Source: a bacterium (GTDB taxonomy: Bacteria > Cyanobacteriota > Vampirovibrionia > Gastranaerophilales > Gastranaerophilaceae). From it: a stretch of DNA of 64,000 bases. The translations under genes were made by a program, and so were the position numbers. The DNA is taken from the NCBI GenBank assembly GCA_017467605.1, contig JAFUSQ010000007.1, positions 29,246 through 93,245 of the forward strand, given 5' to 3'. Under the pieces are notes generated by a model. That model saw only the letters and a list, made by a program, of their open reading frames with translations. It ran no database searches and was not told where the DNA came from. This document shows, piece by piece, positions 1 through 7,616 of the stretch. Each line of letters starts with the position of its first letter. Within the stretch, counting starts at the first letter, position 1.

Positions 1-99
1 GAACTGATAGCTTTATTTTTACAATTCCTATTATGTATTATTTCTGCAAGTGTTTTGTATTCCATACAGAATGGATATCAACTTGTATTAATTATGTGA
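1..99 (+). CDS. C-terminal end of an unidentified membrane protein (partial)
   Basis: The frame is open from the first base to a TGA at 97-99 and encodes 32 mostly hydrophobic residues (ELIALFLQFLLCIISASVLY, then a short tail). This looks like a last transmembrane helix. It ends 13 bp before rnc on the same strand, so it is probably the upstream gene of the rnc-rpe operon. Too little is visible to name a family. Confidence 0.5.
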   Translation, partial: ELIALFLQFLLCIISASVLYSIQNGYQLVLIM

Positions 100-112
100 A
101 AGGATTGTTTTA

Positions 113-796
113 ATGGCTTCTGTCGCTGAAATTTTCGGAATTGAAACAAAAACAGAAGAATATTATAAAATTGCACTTACACATTCTTCTTATACGAAGG
201 AGAATAATCTTTCGCATACCGAATGTTACGAGCGTTTGGAATTTTTGGGAGATGCTGTATTAAAGCTTGCAGTTTCAGATGTCTTGTATAAAAAATATCC
301 CAATTCTCCGGAAGGTGAACTTTCAAAAATCCGCAGTATTGTGGTTTCAGATAACACATTAGCTCAAATTGCAAAAGCCAAAGGACTTCAAAACTTGATT
401 ATTATGAGTAAACATGAAGAAAAACAAGGTTGTCGAAATCTTAATTCTATTTGTGCTTGTGCTTTTGAAGCTATTTTGGGGGCTTATTATTTAGATGGTA
501 AACTAAATGAAATAACCGAGTATATTAAAGTTAATTTTAATGAATATATTGAAGATGTTCAAGAAAATTTTGAAAAATTTAATGCGAAAGCAATATTGCA
601 GGAATATACTCAAGACAAAACCAAAAATACTCCTGTATATACCGTTATAAATGAAATAGGACCTCAACACAAGAAAGAATTTGAAGTTGAAGTAAGGTAT
701 AATGGAGAAGTTCTTGCAGTTGAACGTGGTGCAAGCAAAAAAGAAGCGGAGCAAAAATGTGCATATTCCGCTTGCAAAAAGTTAGGAATAGTTTAA
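113..796 (+). CDS. rnc: Ribonuclease III
   Basis: This is a double-strand-specific endoribonuclease that matures rRNA and some mRNAs. The 227 residues have the usual length. The signature ERLEFLGDAVL lies near residue 41 and holds the catalytic acidic cluster. A second acidic site is at residues 110-121 (CAFEAILGAYYLDG). The C-terminal 65 residues form a double-stranded RNA-binding domain that ends in the typical GASKKEAEQKCAYSACKKL. The ATG has an AAAGGA Shine-Dalgarno site. The gene ends 1 bp before rpe, so the two are almost certainly co-transcribed and coupled. Confidence 0.96.
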   Translation: MASVAEIFGIETKTEEYYKIALTHSSYTKENNLSHTECYERLEFLGDAVLKLAVSDVLYKKYPNSPEGELSKIRSIVVSDNTLAQIAKAKGLQNLIIMSKHEEKQGCRNLNSICACAFEAILGAYYLDGKLNEITEYIKVNFNEYIEDVQENFEKFNAKAILQEYTQDKTKNTPVYTVINEIGPQHKKEFEVEVRYNGEVLAVERGASKKEAEQKCAYSACKKLGIV

Positions 797-797
797 A

Positions 798-1463
798 ATG
801 GAAAAAGTTTATGTATCACCATCAATACTGTCTGCTGATTTTGCAAATCTTGAAAGAGATATAAAACTTGTTGAAAATGCCGGGGCTGATTGGATACATG
901 TTGATGTTATGGACGGGCATTTTGTTCCGAATATTACAATCGGTGCTCCTGTAGTTAAATCAATAAGAAAGGTTACAAATTTACCTTTAGATGTTCACTT
1001 GATGATAGAGAATCCTGAAAAATATATTGAGGATTTTGTAAAAGCCGGTGCTGATATAATAACTTTTCATTACGAAGCTCAATGTTGTCATTGCGAGGAG
1101 CAGCGCGACGTGGCAATCTCATCATTAATTAAGCGCATACGTTCTTTTGGACTGAAAGCCGGAATCTCAATAAAACCGAAGACTTCACCGGAAGTGCTTT
1201 TACCTTATTTGAGTGAAATTGATATGGCTTTGGTAATGACTGTTGAACCGGGTTTTGGCGGACAAAAATTTATGGAAGATTGCGCTAAAAAAGTGGCTTA
1301 TATCCGTAAAAATTCTCCGAAAAATCTTATTATTCAGGTTGATGGCGGAATAAATGATATTACAGGTAAAATTTGCAAAGATTATGGCGCAAATTCTTTA
1401 GTTGCAGGCAGTTATATTTATGGAGCAAAAGATTTAAGCCAAGCTATTCTTTCGTTGAAGTAA
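798..1463 (+). CDS. rpe: Ribulose-phosphate 3-epimerase with a repeat-encoded insert
   Basis: The enzyme interconverts ribulose 5-phosphate and xylulose 5-phosphate in the pentose phosphate pathway. Family hallmarks are present: SPSILSADFANL at the N-terminus, VDVMDGHFVPN near residue 36, LDVHLMIENP, VMTVEPGFGGQKF and QVDGGIN. After strand 4 (HYEA, residues 91-94) the usual short linker is replaced by about 15 residues, QCCHCEEQRDVAISS, before helix 4 resumes (LIKRIRSFGLKAG). The inserted DNA (about 1086-1121) matches a dispersed palindromic repeat read in frame. The flanking protein is intact, so the enzyme is probably functional. Confidence 0.95.
   Translation: MEKVYVSPSILSADFANLERDIKLVENAGADWIHVDVMDGHFVPNITIGAPVVKSIRKVTNLPLDVHLMIENPEKYIEDFVKAGADIITFHYEAQCCHCEEQRDVAISSLIKRIRSFGLKAGISIKPKTSPEVLLPYLSEIDMALVMTVEPGFGGQKFMEDCAKKVAYIRKNSPKNLIIQVDGGINDITGKICKDYGANSLVAGSYIYGAKDLSQAILSLK
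1086..1121. repeat. Dispersed 'cattgcgaggag' repeat inside rpe
   Basis: The segment runs from ttgtcattgcgaggag to cgtggcaatctca. Its ends are partly complementary (attgc and ggcaat). A related fragment in opposite orientation, with ggattgcttcgctcg and cgcaatgacggg, occurs near 55520-55560. Inside rpe it is in frame and adds no stop codon. Confidence 0.7.
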
Positions 1464-1464
1464 T

Positions 1465-2145
1465 TTACCATTTAAGTTTTTTAAAGTAATCGGGGGCTGA
1501 TTTTGCAAGGTTTGCACACGCCATACCATTTGCATATGATGAGCTGTTTTTGTCACAATATAAATCTTTATTTGTGAAATCTGTTCCGTTATCTCCCATT
1601 GGTTTTAGTTCGTCATCTATATACTGGAATGTAAATAAATCATATCCCCAGCGATTTGGAGCATGTTTATATCCGTTTAAGTCTGCTGAAATATATAATC
1701 TGTCATAGTTTGTATAATTTTCTATATATATTTGTGTCCCGTCTTGTAATATAAATTGTCCGTCATCTATGTAATTGTTCGGATAATTTATATTTAATCC
1801 GTTATGAAAATTTTTATAATAGCTTTGCGGATTTTTAAAATCATAACATATATCACCTCCACTGTAAGTTTGTGATGATGTTCCGCAAAGTGTTGCCCCG
1901 TTAAAATATTTTATAAATGTTTTGTAAAAAGTTGCGGTGGGATAATCAATAAAATCAATAGAGACATCATCTGACTGCATAGTTTTTATAGCCTGATTGA
2001 GTATTGAATATGTTTTATCAAACTGTGAACGCATTTTTTTTGCTCTGTAATTATGCATAAGTTGTGGTATGGTCAGGGCTGCAACAATACCGATTATTCC
2101 AAGAGTAATCAAAATTTCCGCAAGAGTAAAACCTTTTTTTGTCAT
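1465..2145 (-). CDS. Type IV pilin-like / pseudopilin protein P1
   Basis: The protein has 226 residues. The N-terminus MTKKG|FTLAEILITLGIIG is a short class III leader with a prepilin peptidase site (G5|F6), followed by the hydrophobic pilin helix with the conserved Glu at mature position 5. The C-terminal body contains DLNGYKHAPNRWGYDLFTF, the same D-x-N-G ... P-N ... G-x-D motif found in the other pilins here, and several cysteines. It should be exported, cleaved and assembled into a pilus or pseudopilus. AAGGAGG precedes the ATG. The gene is divergent from the regulator at 2256, across a perfect palindrome. It ends 1 bp from rpe on the other strand. Confidence 0.88.
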   Translation of the reverse strand: MTKKGFTLAEILITLGIIGIVAALTIPQLMHNYRAKKMRSQFDKTYSILNQAIKTMQSDDVSIDFIDYPTATFYKTFIKYFNGATLCGTSSQTYSGGDICYDFKNPQSYYKNFHNGLNINYPNNYIDDGQFILQDGTQIYIENYTNYDRLYISADLNGYKHAPNRWGYDLFTFQYIDDELKPMGDNGTDFTNKDLYCDKNSSSYANGMACANLAKSAPDYFKKLKW

Positions 2146-2194
2146 TTTTCCTCCTTAATTTAATATATCCCTTTATATTTAACGTTAAAACGTC

Positions 2195-2225
2195 ATGTAA
2201 TTAATATATTATGTATTAATTACAT
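2195..2225. promoter_or_regulatory. Perfect palindrome between P1 and R1 (probable operator)
   Basis: The 12-bp arms ATGTAATTAATA and TATTAATTACAT are exact reverse complements around a 7-bp spacer. The site lies where the -35 of P1 should be: a TATAAA -10 box for P1 is at 2172-2177 on the minus strand, 17 bp away. It is also just upstream of the R1 -10 box (TATAAT, 2243-2248). It is a good candidate for the binding site of R1. Confidence 0.6.
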
Positions 2226-2255
2226 TTAATTGTCAATCTTTATATAATTATTTAT

Positions 2256-2465
2256 ATGGTTACAACAAGGGATAAAATTAAATCATTTATTGCATTAAAT
2301 GGGATTTATATTAAAAAATTGGCAGTTTTGATGAGCGAAAAAAGCGGTAAAAACTTTACCGAAGATTCCCTTGGAGGCAAAATTCGCAGAGAAAGTATTA
2401 CTTTTAAAGAAGTTGAATTGCTTGCAGATGTTTTGGGTTATAGTGTTGAATTTATAAAAAAATAA
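2256..2465 (+). CDS. Small helix-turn-helix regulator R1
   Basis: The protein has 69 residues and the layout of a compact XRE/Cro-like DNA-binding domain: RDKIKSFIALNGIYIKKLAVLM, then EDSLGGKIRRESITFKEVELLADVLG. It resembles R7 (58768-58989) in overall plan. The ATG lies 7 nt after a TATAAT box, which leaves no room for a Shine-Dalgarno site, so the mRNA is probably leaderless. It is divergent from P1. Its stop directly abuts the convergent unknown gene at 2466. I infer that it represses P1 and itself. Confidence 0.72.
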   Translation: MVTTRDKIKSFIALNGIYIKKLAVLMSEKSGKNFTEDSLGGKIRRESITFKEVELLADVLGYSVEFIKK

Positions 2466-3515
2466 TTAAGTATTTATTTCTTGGCCTTTGCGAATTTTAG
2501 CTTGAAGGATTTGTTCAAGGTTTGCGGTTGCTGCTTTTTCTGTTTCGGTTATTGCAGCAGAATTTTCACTTTCTTCCGGGTCATTAGAGGTTTTCTTTAC
2601 TGCAATTCCTTCTACCTGAGTTTTATCTTCGACATCTGATTTATAGCCGGATACTTCGCTTTGATTTTCTTCATTTACTGCAATTGTTTCTGCTTGAATT
2701 CCCATAGTGCTTTGCGCACTTTCAATAGCTTTTTCACCGCTATGTACGGCTACTTTACCAATTATGTAATCAACAATTCCGAATAGAAAATTGTTGCCTA
2801 CGGTTGATAATAAATCGTTTCCGACTCCGATTGTTTCTGAACCGAAATCTATGGCATTTAATATTAAATCTGTTTGATTATTTATAATTCCATCATATAA
2901 ATTAAAATCAACTTCTGCATTTACAACTTGGGCTTGCCCCTTTGTTCCCATTTGTTTTAGTTGCTGGTTAAGTTTATTGACCTTTTCTATAGTTGAATTG
3001 TCACCTTTTGAAGAATTAACATTCTCGATTTCAGTTTTAAGTTCTTGCTTTGTGCCTTCGGCTTTTGATAATATTTCAACCATATGAGTTTCAAGTGTAT
3101 CAAGTTCGTTTTCAGATTTAGTTTTTATATTTTCTATCATTGCACCTGATTGCTCAACTTCTTTTGACAAAGTTTTACTGTCTTTTGTGAACGAACGAGC
3201 TTGTCCTCTAAGGCTCACGCCTGAGTTTTGCATATCTTCCCGTTTCTGTTGTGCTAATGTTTTTTCGGGTTCTTCGGCTGTTTCAGAATCTTCCGCGGTC
3301 GGATTTGCAGCTGATTGAGTTTGGCTTGTTGCCATTTCGTATGTTGTTTCGTCGTTATCAGATGAATTTACCTGTTGTATAAATTCTCGGGCCCATTGCA
3401 AATATTGGCTCGGAACTTCGACACCCTGATTTTCAAATTTAATTATGTCTTTGGCAGTTAATTTTCGCCAATCGATTTTTTTAGGTGATATTGCTTCTAT
3501 TCTTGATACGTCCAT
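2466..3515 (-). CDS. Unknown 349-residue protein, coiled-coil and acidic
   Basis: I do not recognise the family. The first 50 residues look folded (SPKKIDWRKLTAKDIIKFEN). A low-complexity stretch rich in T, S, E and Q follows (residues 50-95), then predicted coiled-coil around residues 105-200, and a more hydrophobic patch near 235-255 (LLSTVGNNFLFGIVDYIIGK) that could be a single membrane-associated segment. The tail is again acidic. No signal peptide is visible. It is convergent with R1, and the cdd promoter region lies upstream on the other strand. Confidence 0.7.
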   Translation of the reverse strand: MDVSRIEAISPKKIDWRKLTAKDIIKFENQGVEVPSQYLQWAREFIQQVNSSDNDETTYEMATSQTQSAANPTAEDSETAEEPEKTLAQQKREDMQNSGVSLRGQARSFTKDSKTLSKEVEQSGAMIENIKTKSENELDTLETHMVEILSKAEGTKQELKTEIENVNSSKGDNSTIEKVNKLNQQLKQMGTKGQAQVVNAEVDFNLYDGIINNQTDLILNAIDFGSETIGVGNDLLSTVGNNFLFGIVDYIIGKVAVHSGEKAIESAQSTMGIQAETIAVNEENQSEVSGYKSDVEDKTQVEGIAVKKTSNDPEESENSAAITETEKAATANLEQILQAKIRKGQEINT

Positions 3516-3656
3516 AGTAAGTCCTTATATATATTTACGGAAATTTTTCAATGAACTTTAGGAAGTATTAAAAATTTTTAACAAATATTTACTCATCTAA
3601 TTAATGGATAAAATTTTTTTTGAAATGTATATAATTATTATAAAAGAGGTTTATCT

Positions 3657-4040
3657 ATGAATTATGAAGAATTGATGGAAAAAGCTATTGAAGTTTCAAA
3701 AAATGCTTATGCACCTTATTCGAAATTTGCGGTTGGGGCGTGCGTTTTAACAGAAAGCGGCAAGATTTATACAGGCTGCAATTTTGAAAATTCCAGTTAC
3801 GGAATGGCTATTTGTGCAGAACGAAATGCCATAGGCAGCGCGATTGCCGATGGCGAAAATAAAATTAAAGCTGTTGCTATTTATTCTCCAAATCAAGATA
3901 ATTGTACTCCATGCGGAGCTTGCAGACAGGTTTTGCACGAATTTTGCGAAAATGATGAGCTTGATGTGATTGTGAAAGTCGGTAGTGATATAAAAGTTTA
4001 TAAGTTATCTTATTTACTTCCTGAAAGTTTTTCTTTATAA
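3657..4040 (+). CDS. cdd: Cytidine deaminase
   Basis: It deaminates cytidine and deoxycytidine to uridine for pyrimidine salvage. The 127 residues match the tetrameric bacterial form. Zinc and catalytic motifs are clear: CAERNAI near residue 53 (Cys ligand and proton-shuttle Glu) and PCGACRQ near residue 86 (two Cys ligands). The nucleoside-binding FENSSYGMAICAE stretch is intact. AAGAGG precedes the ATG. A small zinc-ribbon gene starts at the base after its stop codon. Confidence 0.96.
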   Translation: MNYEELMEKAIEVSKNAYAPYSKFAVGACVLTESGKIYTGCNFENSSYGMAICAERNAIGSAIADGENKIKAVAIYSPNQDNCTPCGACRQVLHEFCENDELDVIVKVGSDIKVYKLSYLLPESFSL

Positions 4041-4256
4041 ATGTATATTTTTGAACTTATTGCACAATATTTTAAAGGGGTAAAAATCAATCGAAAAAAT
4101 TTTGATCCTCTGGATAATCCTCAAGACGGACTTGTTGAGGATTCTGATAATTGTGAACATTTATTTATGCCTTTGGATTCTTCTAAAGAGATGTTTGCCT
4201 GTAAGTATTGCGGTTTGATTGTTCCCAAAAATAACCTTGAAAATAAAAAGGGATAA
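4041..4256 (+). CDS. Small zinc-ribbon protein of unknown role
   Basis: The protein has 71 residues. Near the C-terminus the pattern C-E-H ... C-K-Y-C-G could bind one zinc ion. The middle is acidic (DPLDNPQDGLVEDSD). It starts at the first base after the cdd stop and has no Shine-Dalgarno site, so translation probably depends on re-initiation after cdd. No function can be assigned. Confidence 0.6.
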   Translation: MYIFELIAQYFKGVKINRKNFDPLDNPQDGLVEDSDNCEHLFMPLDSSKEMFACKYCGLIVPKNNLENKKG

Positions 4257-4285
4257 ATAGTAGGGTATTATTACTATTTTATTAT

Positions 4286-4312
4286 TGTCATTCTGAACTT
4301 GTTTCAGAATCT
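4286..4312. repeat. Dispersed palindromic repeat, 'tgtcattctgaa' type
   Basis: The unit begins TGTCATTCTGAAC and ends TTTCAGAATC, so TTCTGAA pairs with TTCAGAA. Related units occur at 26154, 30528, 30876, 58728 and 59979. It lies in the gap between the zinc-ribbon gene and the next gene. Confidence 0.75.
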
Positions 4313-4392
4313 AATAAATTATGTACCTTGTTGTCGGATAAAATTTTTATTCAAACTTCTTAAATTTGTTTTGTAAATTATAGGAGGTTTTT

Positions 4393-4692
4393 ATGAGTAA
4401 AAATTTAGGCGAAGTAATTAATAATATTATGGAAGAAAATGCTTCTAATCGCGCTTTGATTTTAACAAATACAATGATGATTGTCGGTACAATTCACAAT
4501 TATGAAGATAAATGCAAAAATTGTCATGAATGTGTAATTTCTTTGAAAGATGTAAGTATTTCTCTGGTAAATGAAGTTTGTCACTGTTCGGAAGATGAAT
4601 GTAATTGTAATACCGGGGCTTTTGCACATTACAATTGGTTTAATATTAATGCGGATAAAATTGTCGGATTTAGTATTCTTAGTGATATGTAG
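4393..4692 (+). CDS. Unknown 99-residue cysteine-containing protein
   Basis: A strong Shine-Dalgarno site (TAGGAGG) precedes the ATG. The strand-rich pattern (ALILTNTMMIVGTI ... CVISLKDVSISL ... FNINADKIVGFSIL) suggests a small SH3-like or LSm-like barrel. That is a fold guess from the pattern only. Six cysteines cluster at residues 36-78 (CKNCHEC, then CHCSEDECNC), which could hold metal or disulfides. A strong terminator follows at once. Confidence 0.65.
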   Translation: MSKNLGEVINNIMEENASNRALILTNTMMIVGTIHNYEDKCKNCHECVISLKDVSISLVNEVCHCSEDECNCNTGAFAHYNWFNINADKIVGFSILSDM

Positions 4693-4697
4693 TAAAC

Positions 4698-4731
4698 AAA
4701 AAGGGAAGATTTTTGAAATCTTCCCTTTTTT
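4698..4731. terminator. Bidirectional intrinsic terminator
   Basis: AAGGGAAGATTT pairs with AAATCTTCCCTT across a 3-nt loop, with T runs on both strands. It serves the 99-residue gene on the plus strand and rpsU on the minus strand. Confidence 0.9.
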
Positions 4732-4749
4732 AATGATTATTTTATAATC

Positions 4750-4923
4750 CTAAACTTTTCTTTTACGAGCAGCTTCAGATTTATGTTTTCTTTTTACGCT
4801 TGGCTTTTCATATCTTTCGCGTTTTTTTACTTCAGAAAGAATACCTGCTTTTTGGATTTTCTTTTTGAAACGTCTTAAAGCACTTTCGATACTTTCATTT
4901 TCGCCAACTTTAACTTCTGCCAT
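4750..4923 (-). CDS. rpsU: 30S ribosomal protein S21
   Basis: The 57 codons encode [20 protein letters not shown], followed by a lysine- and arginine-rich tail ending EAARKRKV. This is the S21 pattern, including the family-typical G-E-N-E-x-x-E-x-A-L-R-R-F-K block. S21 sits near the anti-Shine-Dalgarno end of 16S rRNA. AAGGTGG lies upstream of the ATG. The gene is a single unit that ends at the bidirectional terminator. Confidence 0.95.
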   Translation of the reverse strand: MAEVKVGENESIESALRRFKKKIQKAGILSEVKKRERYEKPSVKRKHKSEAARKRKV

Positions 4924-4993
4924 TTATATTTTCACCACCTTTATAGCTTGTTTTGTACCTGACTATTATAAAACCAAAAATAAAATTTTTCAA

Positions 4994-5686
4994 CTACCAT
5001 GGATAATCTTTTGCAATAGACCACCCGTCATTGATTATTTTCTTTGCACAGCATAAACCTGTTCCGCGTTTTGAACAATCAGCGTTTACCTGTGATATAT
5101 TATCGGAATTACATCTTGGAATAATAATTCCTCTTTCATTACGTTCAAAAGTAAAAACATCTTTACCTATTATATTTGGTAACTCAGTACCGTTTATATC
5201 TATATATAACCAGGAGTTACGCTTATTATAATCATTATTAAAATTTAGAAAATTTATTAAAATCGTCCCATCAGGCAGCAATATTGAGCTGCGTCCTGCA
5301 AATATTGCATCTATACCAGATTCCTTATTATTCAGATAATTGAATGAAGAATTATTTTTATGCTGATATGTGCAAATCTCATAATCCTTGCATAAAGTTA
5401 TACCTTTAAAATAAGGAAGCCAGTATTTCTTAAAATATTCTGTGGCTCCGATTTCTTCGGGATTATCCCAGCCGTCGTAGTCTCCATTATCTGCTGCCGA
5501 TAAAAGTAATGCTTGATTAACCTGAGAATAAGCTTTTTTCAACTTTGTAACAGTTTTTTGTTTTTGAAAGTGAGTAATAATATTCGGAATAGTCAAAGCA
5601 CTTACAACACCTATTATGCCCAGAGTTATAAGAATTTCAACAAGTGTAAGAGCTCTTTTTATTTTTCTTTGTCGTTTTTGACTCAT
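4994..5686 (-). CDS. Type IV pilin-like protein P2
   Basis: The ATG at 5686 is chosen because AAGGAGA precedes it and it gives a short leader, MSQKRQRKIKRA|LTLVEILITLG. Leu replaces the usual Phe at the cleavage site, and Glu 5 is kept. The protein has 230 residues. The body has DINGTELPNIIGKDVFTFE and ends C-C-A-K-K ... GWSIAKDYPW, the tail shared with P3, P6 and P7. It is divergent from R2, with operator-like repeats over its promoter (-10 TATAGG, rc of 5718-5723; -35 TTGTTA, rc of 5741-5746; 17-bp spacer). Confidence 0.88.
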   Translation of the reverse strand: MSQKRQRKIKRALTLVEILITLGIIGVVSALTIPNIITHFQKQKTVTKLKKAYSQVNQALLLSAADNGDYDGWDNPEEIGATEYFKKYWLPYFKGITLCKDYEICTYQHKNNSSFNYLNNKESGIDAIFAGRSSILLPDGTILINFLNFNNDYNKRNSWLYIDINGTELPNIIGKDVFTFERNERGIIIPRCNSDNISQVNADCSKRGTGLCCAKKIINDGWSIAKDYPW

Positions 5687-5715
5687 ATCTTTCTCCTTAA
5701 TATTAAACTTTATGA

Positions 5716-5765
5716 CACCTATAGGTGGTAGATGGAACAATAACAATGTACCACAATAGGTGGTA
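5716..5765. promoter_or_regulatory. Two operator-like sites between P2 and R2
   Basis: Site A, CACCTATAGGTG (5716-5727), is a perfect palindrome that covers the P2 -10 box. Site B, TACCACAATAGGTGGTA (5749-5765), has 6-bp arms TACCAC and GTGGTA and runs into the R2 start codon. Both contain the 9-mer TAGGTGGTA (5722-5730 and 5757-5765), 35 bp apart. One protein bound at both sites could shut off both genes. Confidence 0.68.
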
Positions 5766-5995
5766 TGAGTCAAGCAAGTAAAGAAGTTATTATTCGTAAT
5801 TTGGGAAATAATATACGTACTATGCGTTTGAAGCGTAATTTGTCACAAGAAGAACTTGCTTTTAAAATAAATTCGGCCCGTAATTTTATAGGTTGTATTG
5901 AACGAGCTGAAAAATCACCGACAATTTATACTCTTTACAAAATAGCTAATGCTCTTAATACAAAAGTTGCAGAACTCGTTGCTAATATCGATTAA
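5765..5995 (+). CDS. XRE-family helix-turn-helix regulator R2
   Basis: The 76 residues form one HTH_3 domain: LGNNIRTMRLKRNLSQEELA, then FIGCIERAEKSPTIYTLYKIANAL. There is no second domain. The ATG overlaps operator site B. The AGGTGG in front ends only 1 nt from the ATG, so it is more likely operator than ribosome-binding site. It is divergent from P2, which I infer it represses. Its last 4 bp overlap the convergent gene at 5992. Confidence 0.85.
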   Translation: MSQASKEVIIRNLGNNIRTMRLKRNLSQEELAFKINSARNFIGCIERAEKSPTIYTLYKIANALNTKVAELVANID

Positions 5996-6240
5996 CCTTT
6001 AAAATAATCGCAAATTAATTTTTCTCGTTTAGGAAGCAGATGCTTTATTCGATTTACAATTGATTTATTCTGTAAATCTTCAAGTTGTTGCTTTAGAACC
6101 GCTTTTTCAATTAAAATCTTATTATATAAATCTGAACACACTTCGCTTTTATCAATATGTTGTTTTAATTTCGACAGTTGTATTTCTTTTTCTTTTATTG
6201 AAAGTATAAGTTCTTTTTTCACCTTAAATAAACCTCTCAT
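5992..6240 (-). CDS. Unknown short coiled-coil protein
   Basis: The protein has 82 residues, charged and helical throughout, with heptad-like spacing (KEKEIQLSKLKQHIDKSE ... LIEKAVLKQQLEDLQ). It has no recognised domain. The ATG at 6240 has no Shine-Dalgarno site. A GTG at 6222 has GAGAGG 10 nt upstream and may be the true start, giving 76 residues. It may be an accessory to nothing in particular here: the neighbours on the same strand are the Vor genes, whose operon ends 65 bp upstream. Confidence 0.5.
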   Translation of the reverse strand: MRGLFKVKKELILSIKEKEIQLSKLKQHIDKSEVCSDLYNKILIEKAVLKQQLEDLQNKSIVNRIKHLLPKREKLICDYFKG

Positions 6241-6304
6241 ATATCATATTAAAAGAATAAACTGTCTTGTAAAATTTAAAATCAACTTTTTAGGTGATTT
6301 TAAA

Positions 6305-6853
6305 CTAAACTGCTAATAAATCATACTCATAGCCTAGATTTAAAGCTTCAACATTTTTAGGTATTAAATGTTTTCTATGCGGCGGAATTACATTATTTAA
6401 AGCTTTTTCAAGAGTTTGAAGTGAAATAAGATTACTGACTTTTGATAAAATACCTAATGCAAGTATATTAGACATTTTTATATTGCCTAACTTCTCTTGT
6501 GCTAATTTTGTAATCGGCACAAATATGTAGTTTATATCTTCTCTTGTTTTTTTAATAGCGGCAAGCGACGAATTAACAATAATTGAACCGCCTTTTTTTA
6601 CCCAAGACGTATATTTATCAAAAGAAGCTTGATTTAGGACAATGATAAAATCTGCAAATGATTTTTGTACAGCACTAACTTCTTTATCAGACATAACAAC
6701 GGTACAATTTACTGTTCCGCCACGCATTTCTGCACCATATGACGGATACCAGGTGACATTTTTGTCGTCTATCATAAAACCGTTTGCTAGGACTTCTCCT
6801 GCAAGAAGTACGCCCTGTCCGCCAAAACCTGCAATTATAAAATCTTTTTCCAT
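6305..6853 (-). CDS. 2-oxoacid:ferredoxin oxidoreductase, gamma subunit
   Basis: The protein has 182 residues. The N-terminal FIIAGFGGQGVLLAGEVLA is the hallmark of the gamma (catalytic gamma/POR-G) domain. It is the last gene of a four-gene minus-strand operon (delta, alpha, beta, gamma). The complex oxidatively decarboxylates a 2-oxoacid with CoA to an acyl-CoA and reduces ferredoxin. The beta gene ends 10 bp upstream. The substrate cannot be read from this subunit. Confidence 0.92.
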   Translation of the reverse strand: MEKDFIIAGFGGQGVLLAGEVLANGFMIDDKNVTWYPSYGAEMRGGTVNCTVVMSDKEVSAVQKSFADFIIVLNQASFDKYTSWVKKGGSIIVNSSLAAIKKTREDINYIFVPITKLAQEKLGNIKMSNILALGILSKVSNLISLQTLEKALNNVIPPHRKHLIPKNVEALNLGYEYDLLAV

Positions 6854-6863
6854 TTTTTCGTCC

Positions 6864-7616
6864 TTATTTTTCTTCTGTGATATCTTTATAAATTCCCGGT
6901 TTGAATGTATTCATCATTTCATTCCGAACCCGTTCGTGTGCCTTATCCGGAGACATTTTCCAATTTGTAGGGCAGCTTGAAAGTATTTCTACAAATCCAA
7001 ATCCAAGACCATTAATTTGTGCTTCAAAAGCTTTTTTTATAGCTTGTTTAGCTTTTTTTATGTTTGGAACAGAATCAAGCGAAACTCTTGCGCTGAAAGC
7101 AGTACCGTCACACAAAGCGATATGTTCGGCAATTTTTATCGGATAACCGTAGTATTCAAGATTTCTTCCTGTCGGAGAAGTTGTTGTTACTTGCCCCAAT
7201 AAAGTTGTAGGCCCCAATTGCCCGCCTGTCATACCGTATGTTGTATTATTTATACAAATTGATGTGATTTTTTCTCCGCGAAGTGCGGCATGCATACCTT
7301 CAGCCAGACCAATTGATGCAAAATCACCATCACCTTGGTATGTAAATACAATTTTATCAGGTTTTGCTCTTTTTATACCTGTCGCAACTGCTACTGCCCT
7401 GCCATGTGGAGCTTCTAAAGAATCCATATTTATAAAATCATATGTTGTAACAGAACAACCGATACCGATTGCACTGATTGTATTTTCAATAACTCCGAGT
7501 TCTTCGAGAACTTCTGCCACCAATCTTACTGCAACACCATGATCACACCCGGGACAAAATGTGTATTTTGCATTTTCTTTTAACGTATTTGGTAGTTTGA
7601 ATACTTGTGTTGCCAT
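6864..7616 (-). CDS. 2-oxoacid:ferredoxin oxidoreductase, beta (TPP-binding) subunit
   Basis: The protein has 250 residues. CPGCDHG near residue 21 and the thiamine diphosphate motif GDGDFASIGLAEGMHA ... NNTTYGMTGGQ are intact. This subunit holds TPP and helps transfer electrons to the delta ferredoxin. Its ATG overlaps the stop of the alpha gene by one base, so translation is coupled. The order and lengths fit the Vor/Kor group rather than single-chain PFOR. Confidence 0.93.
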   Translation of the reverse strand: MATQVFKLPNTLKENAKYTFCPGCDHGVAVRLVAEVLEELGVIENTISAIGIGCSVTTYDFINMDSLEAPHGRAVAVATGIKRAKPDKIVFTYQGDGDFASIGLAEGMHAALRGEKITSICINNTTYGMTGGQLGPTTLLGQVTTTSPTGRNLEYYGYPIKIAEHIALCDGTAFSARVSLDSVPNIKKAKQAIKKAFEAQINGLGFGFVEILSSCPTNWKMSPDKAHERVRNEMMNTFKPGIYKDITEEK

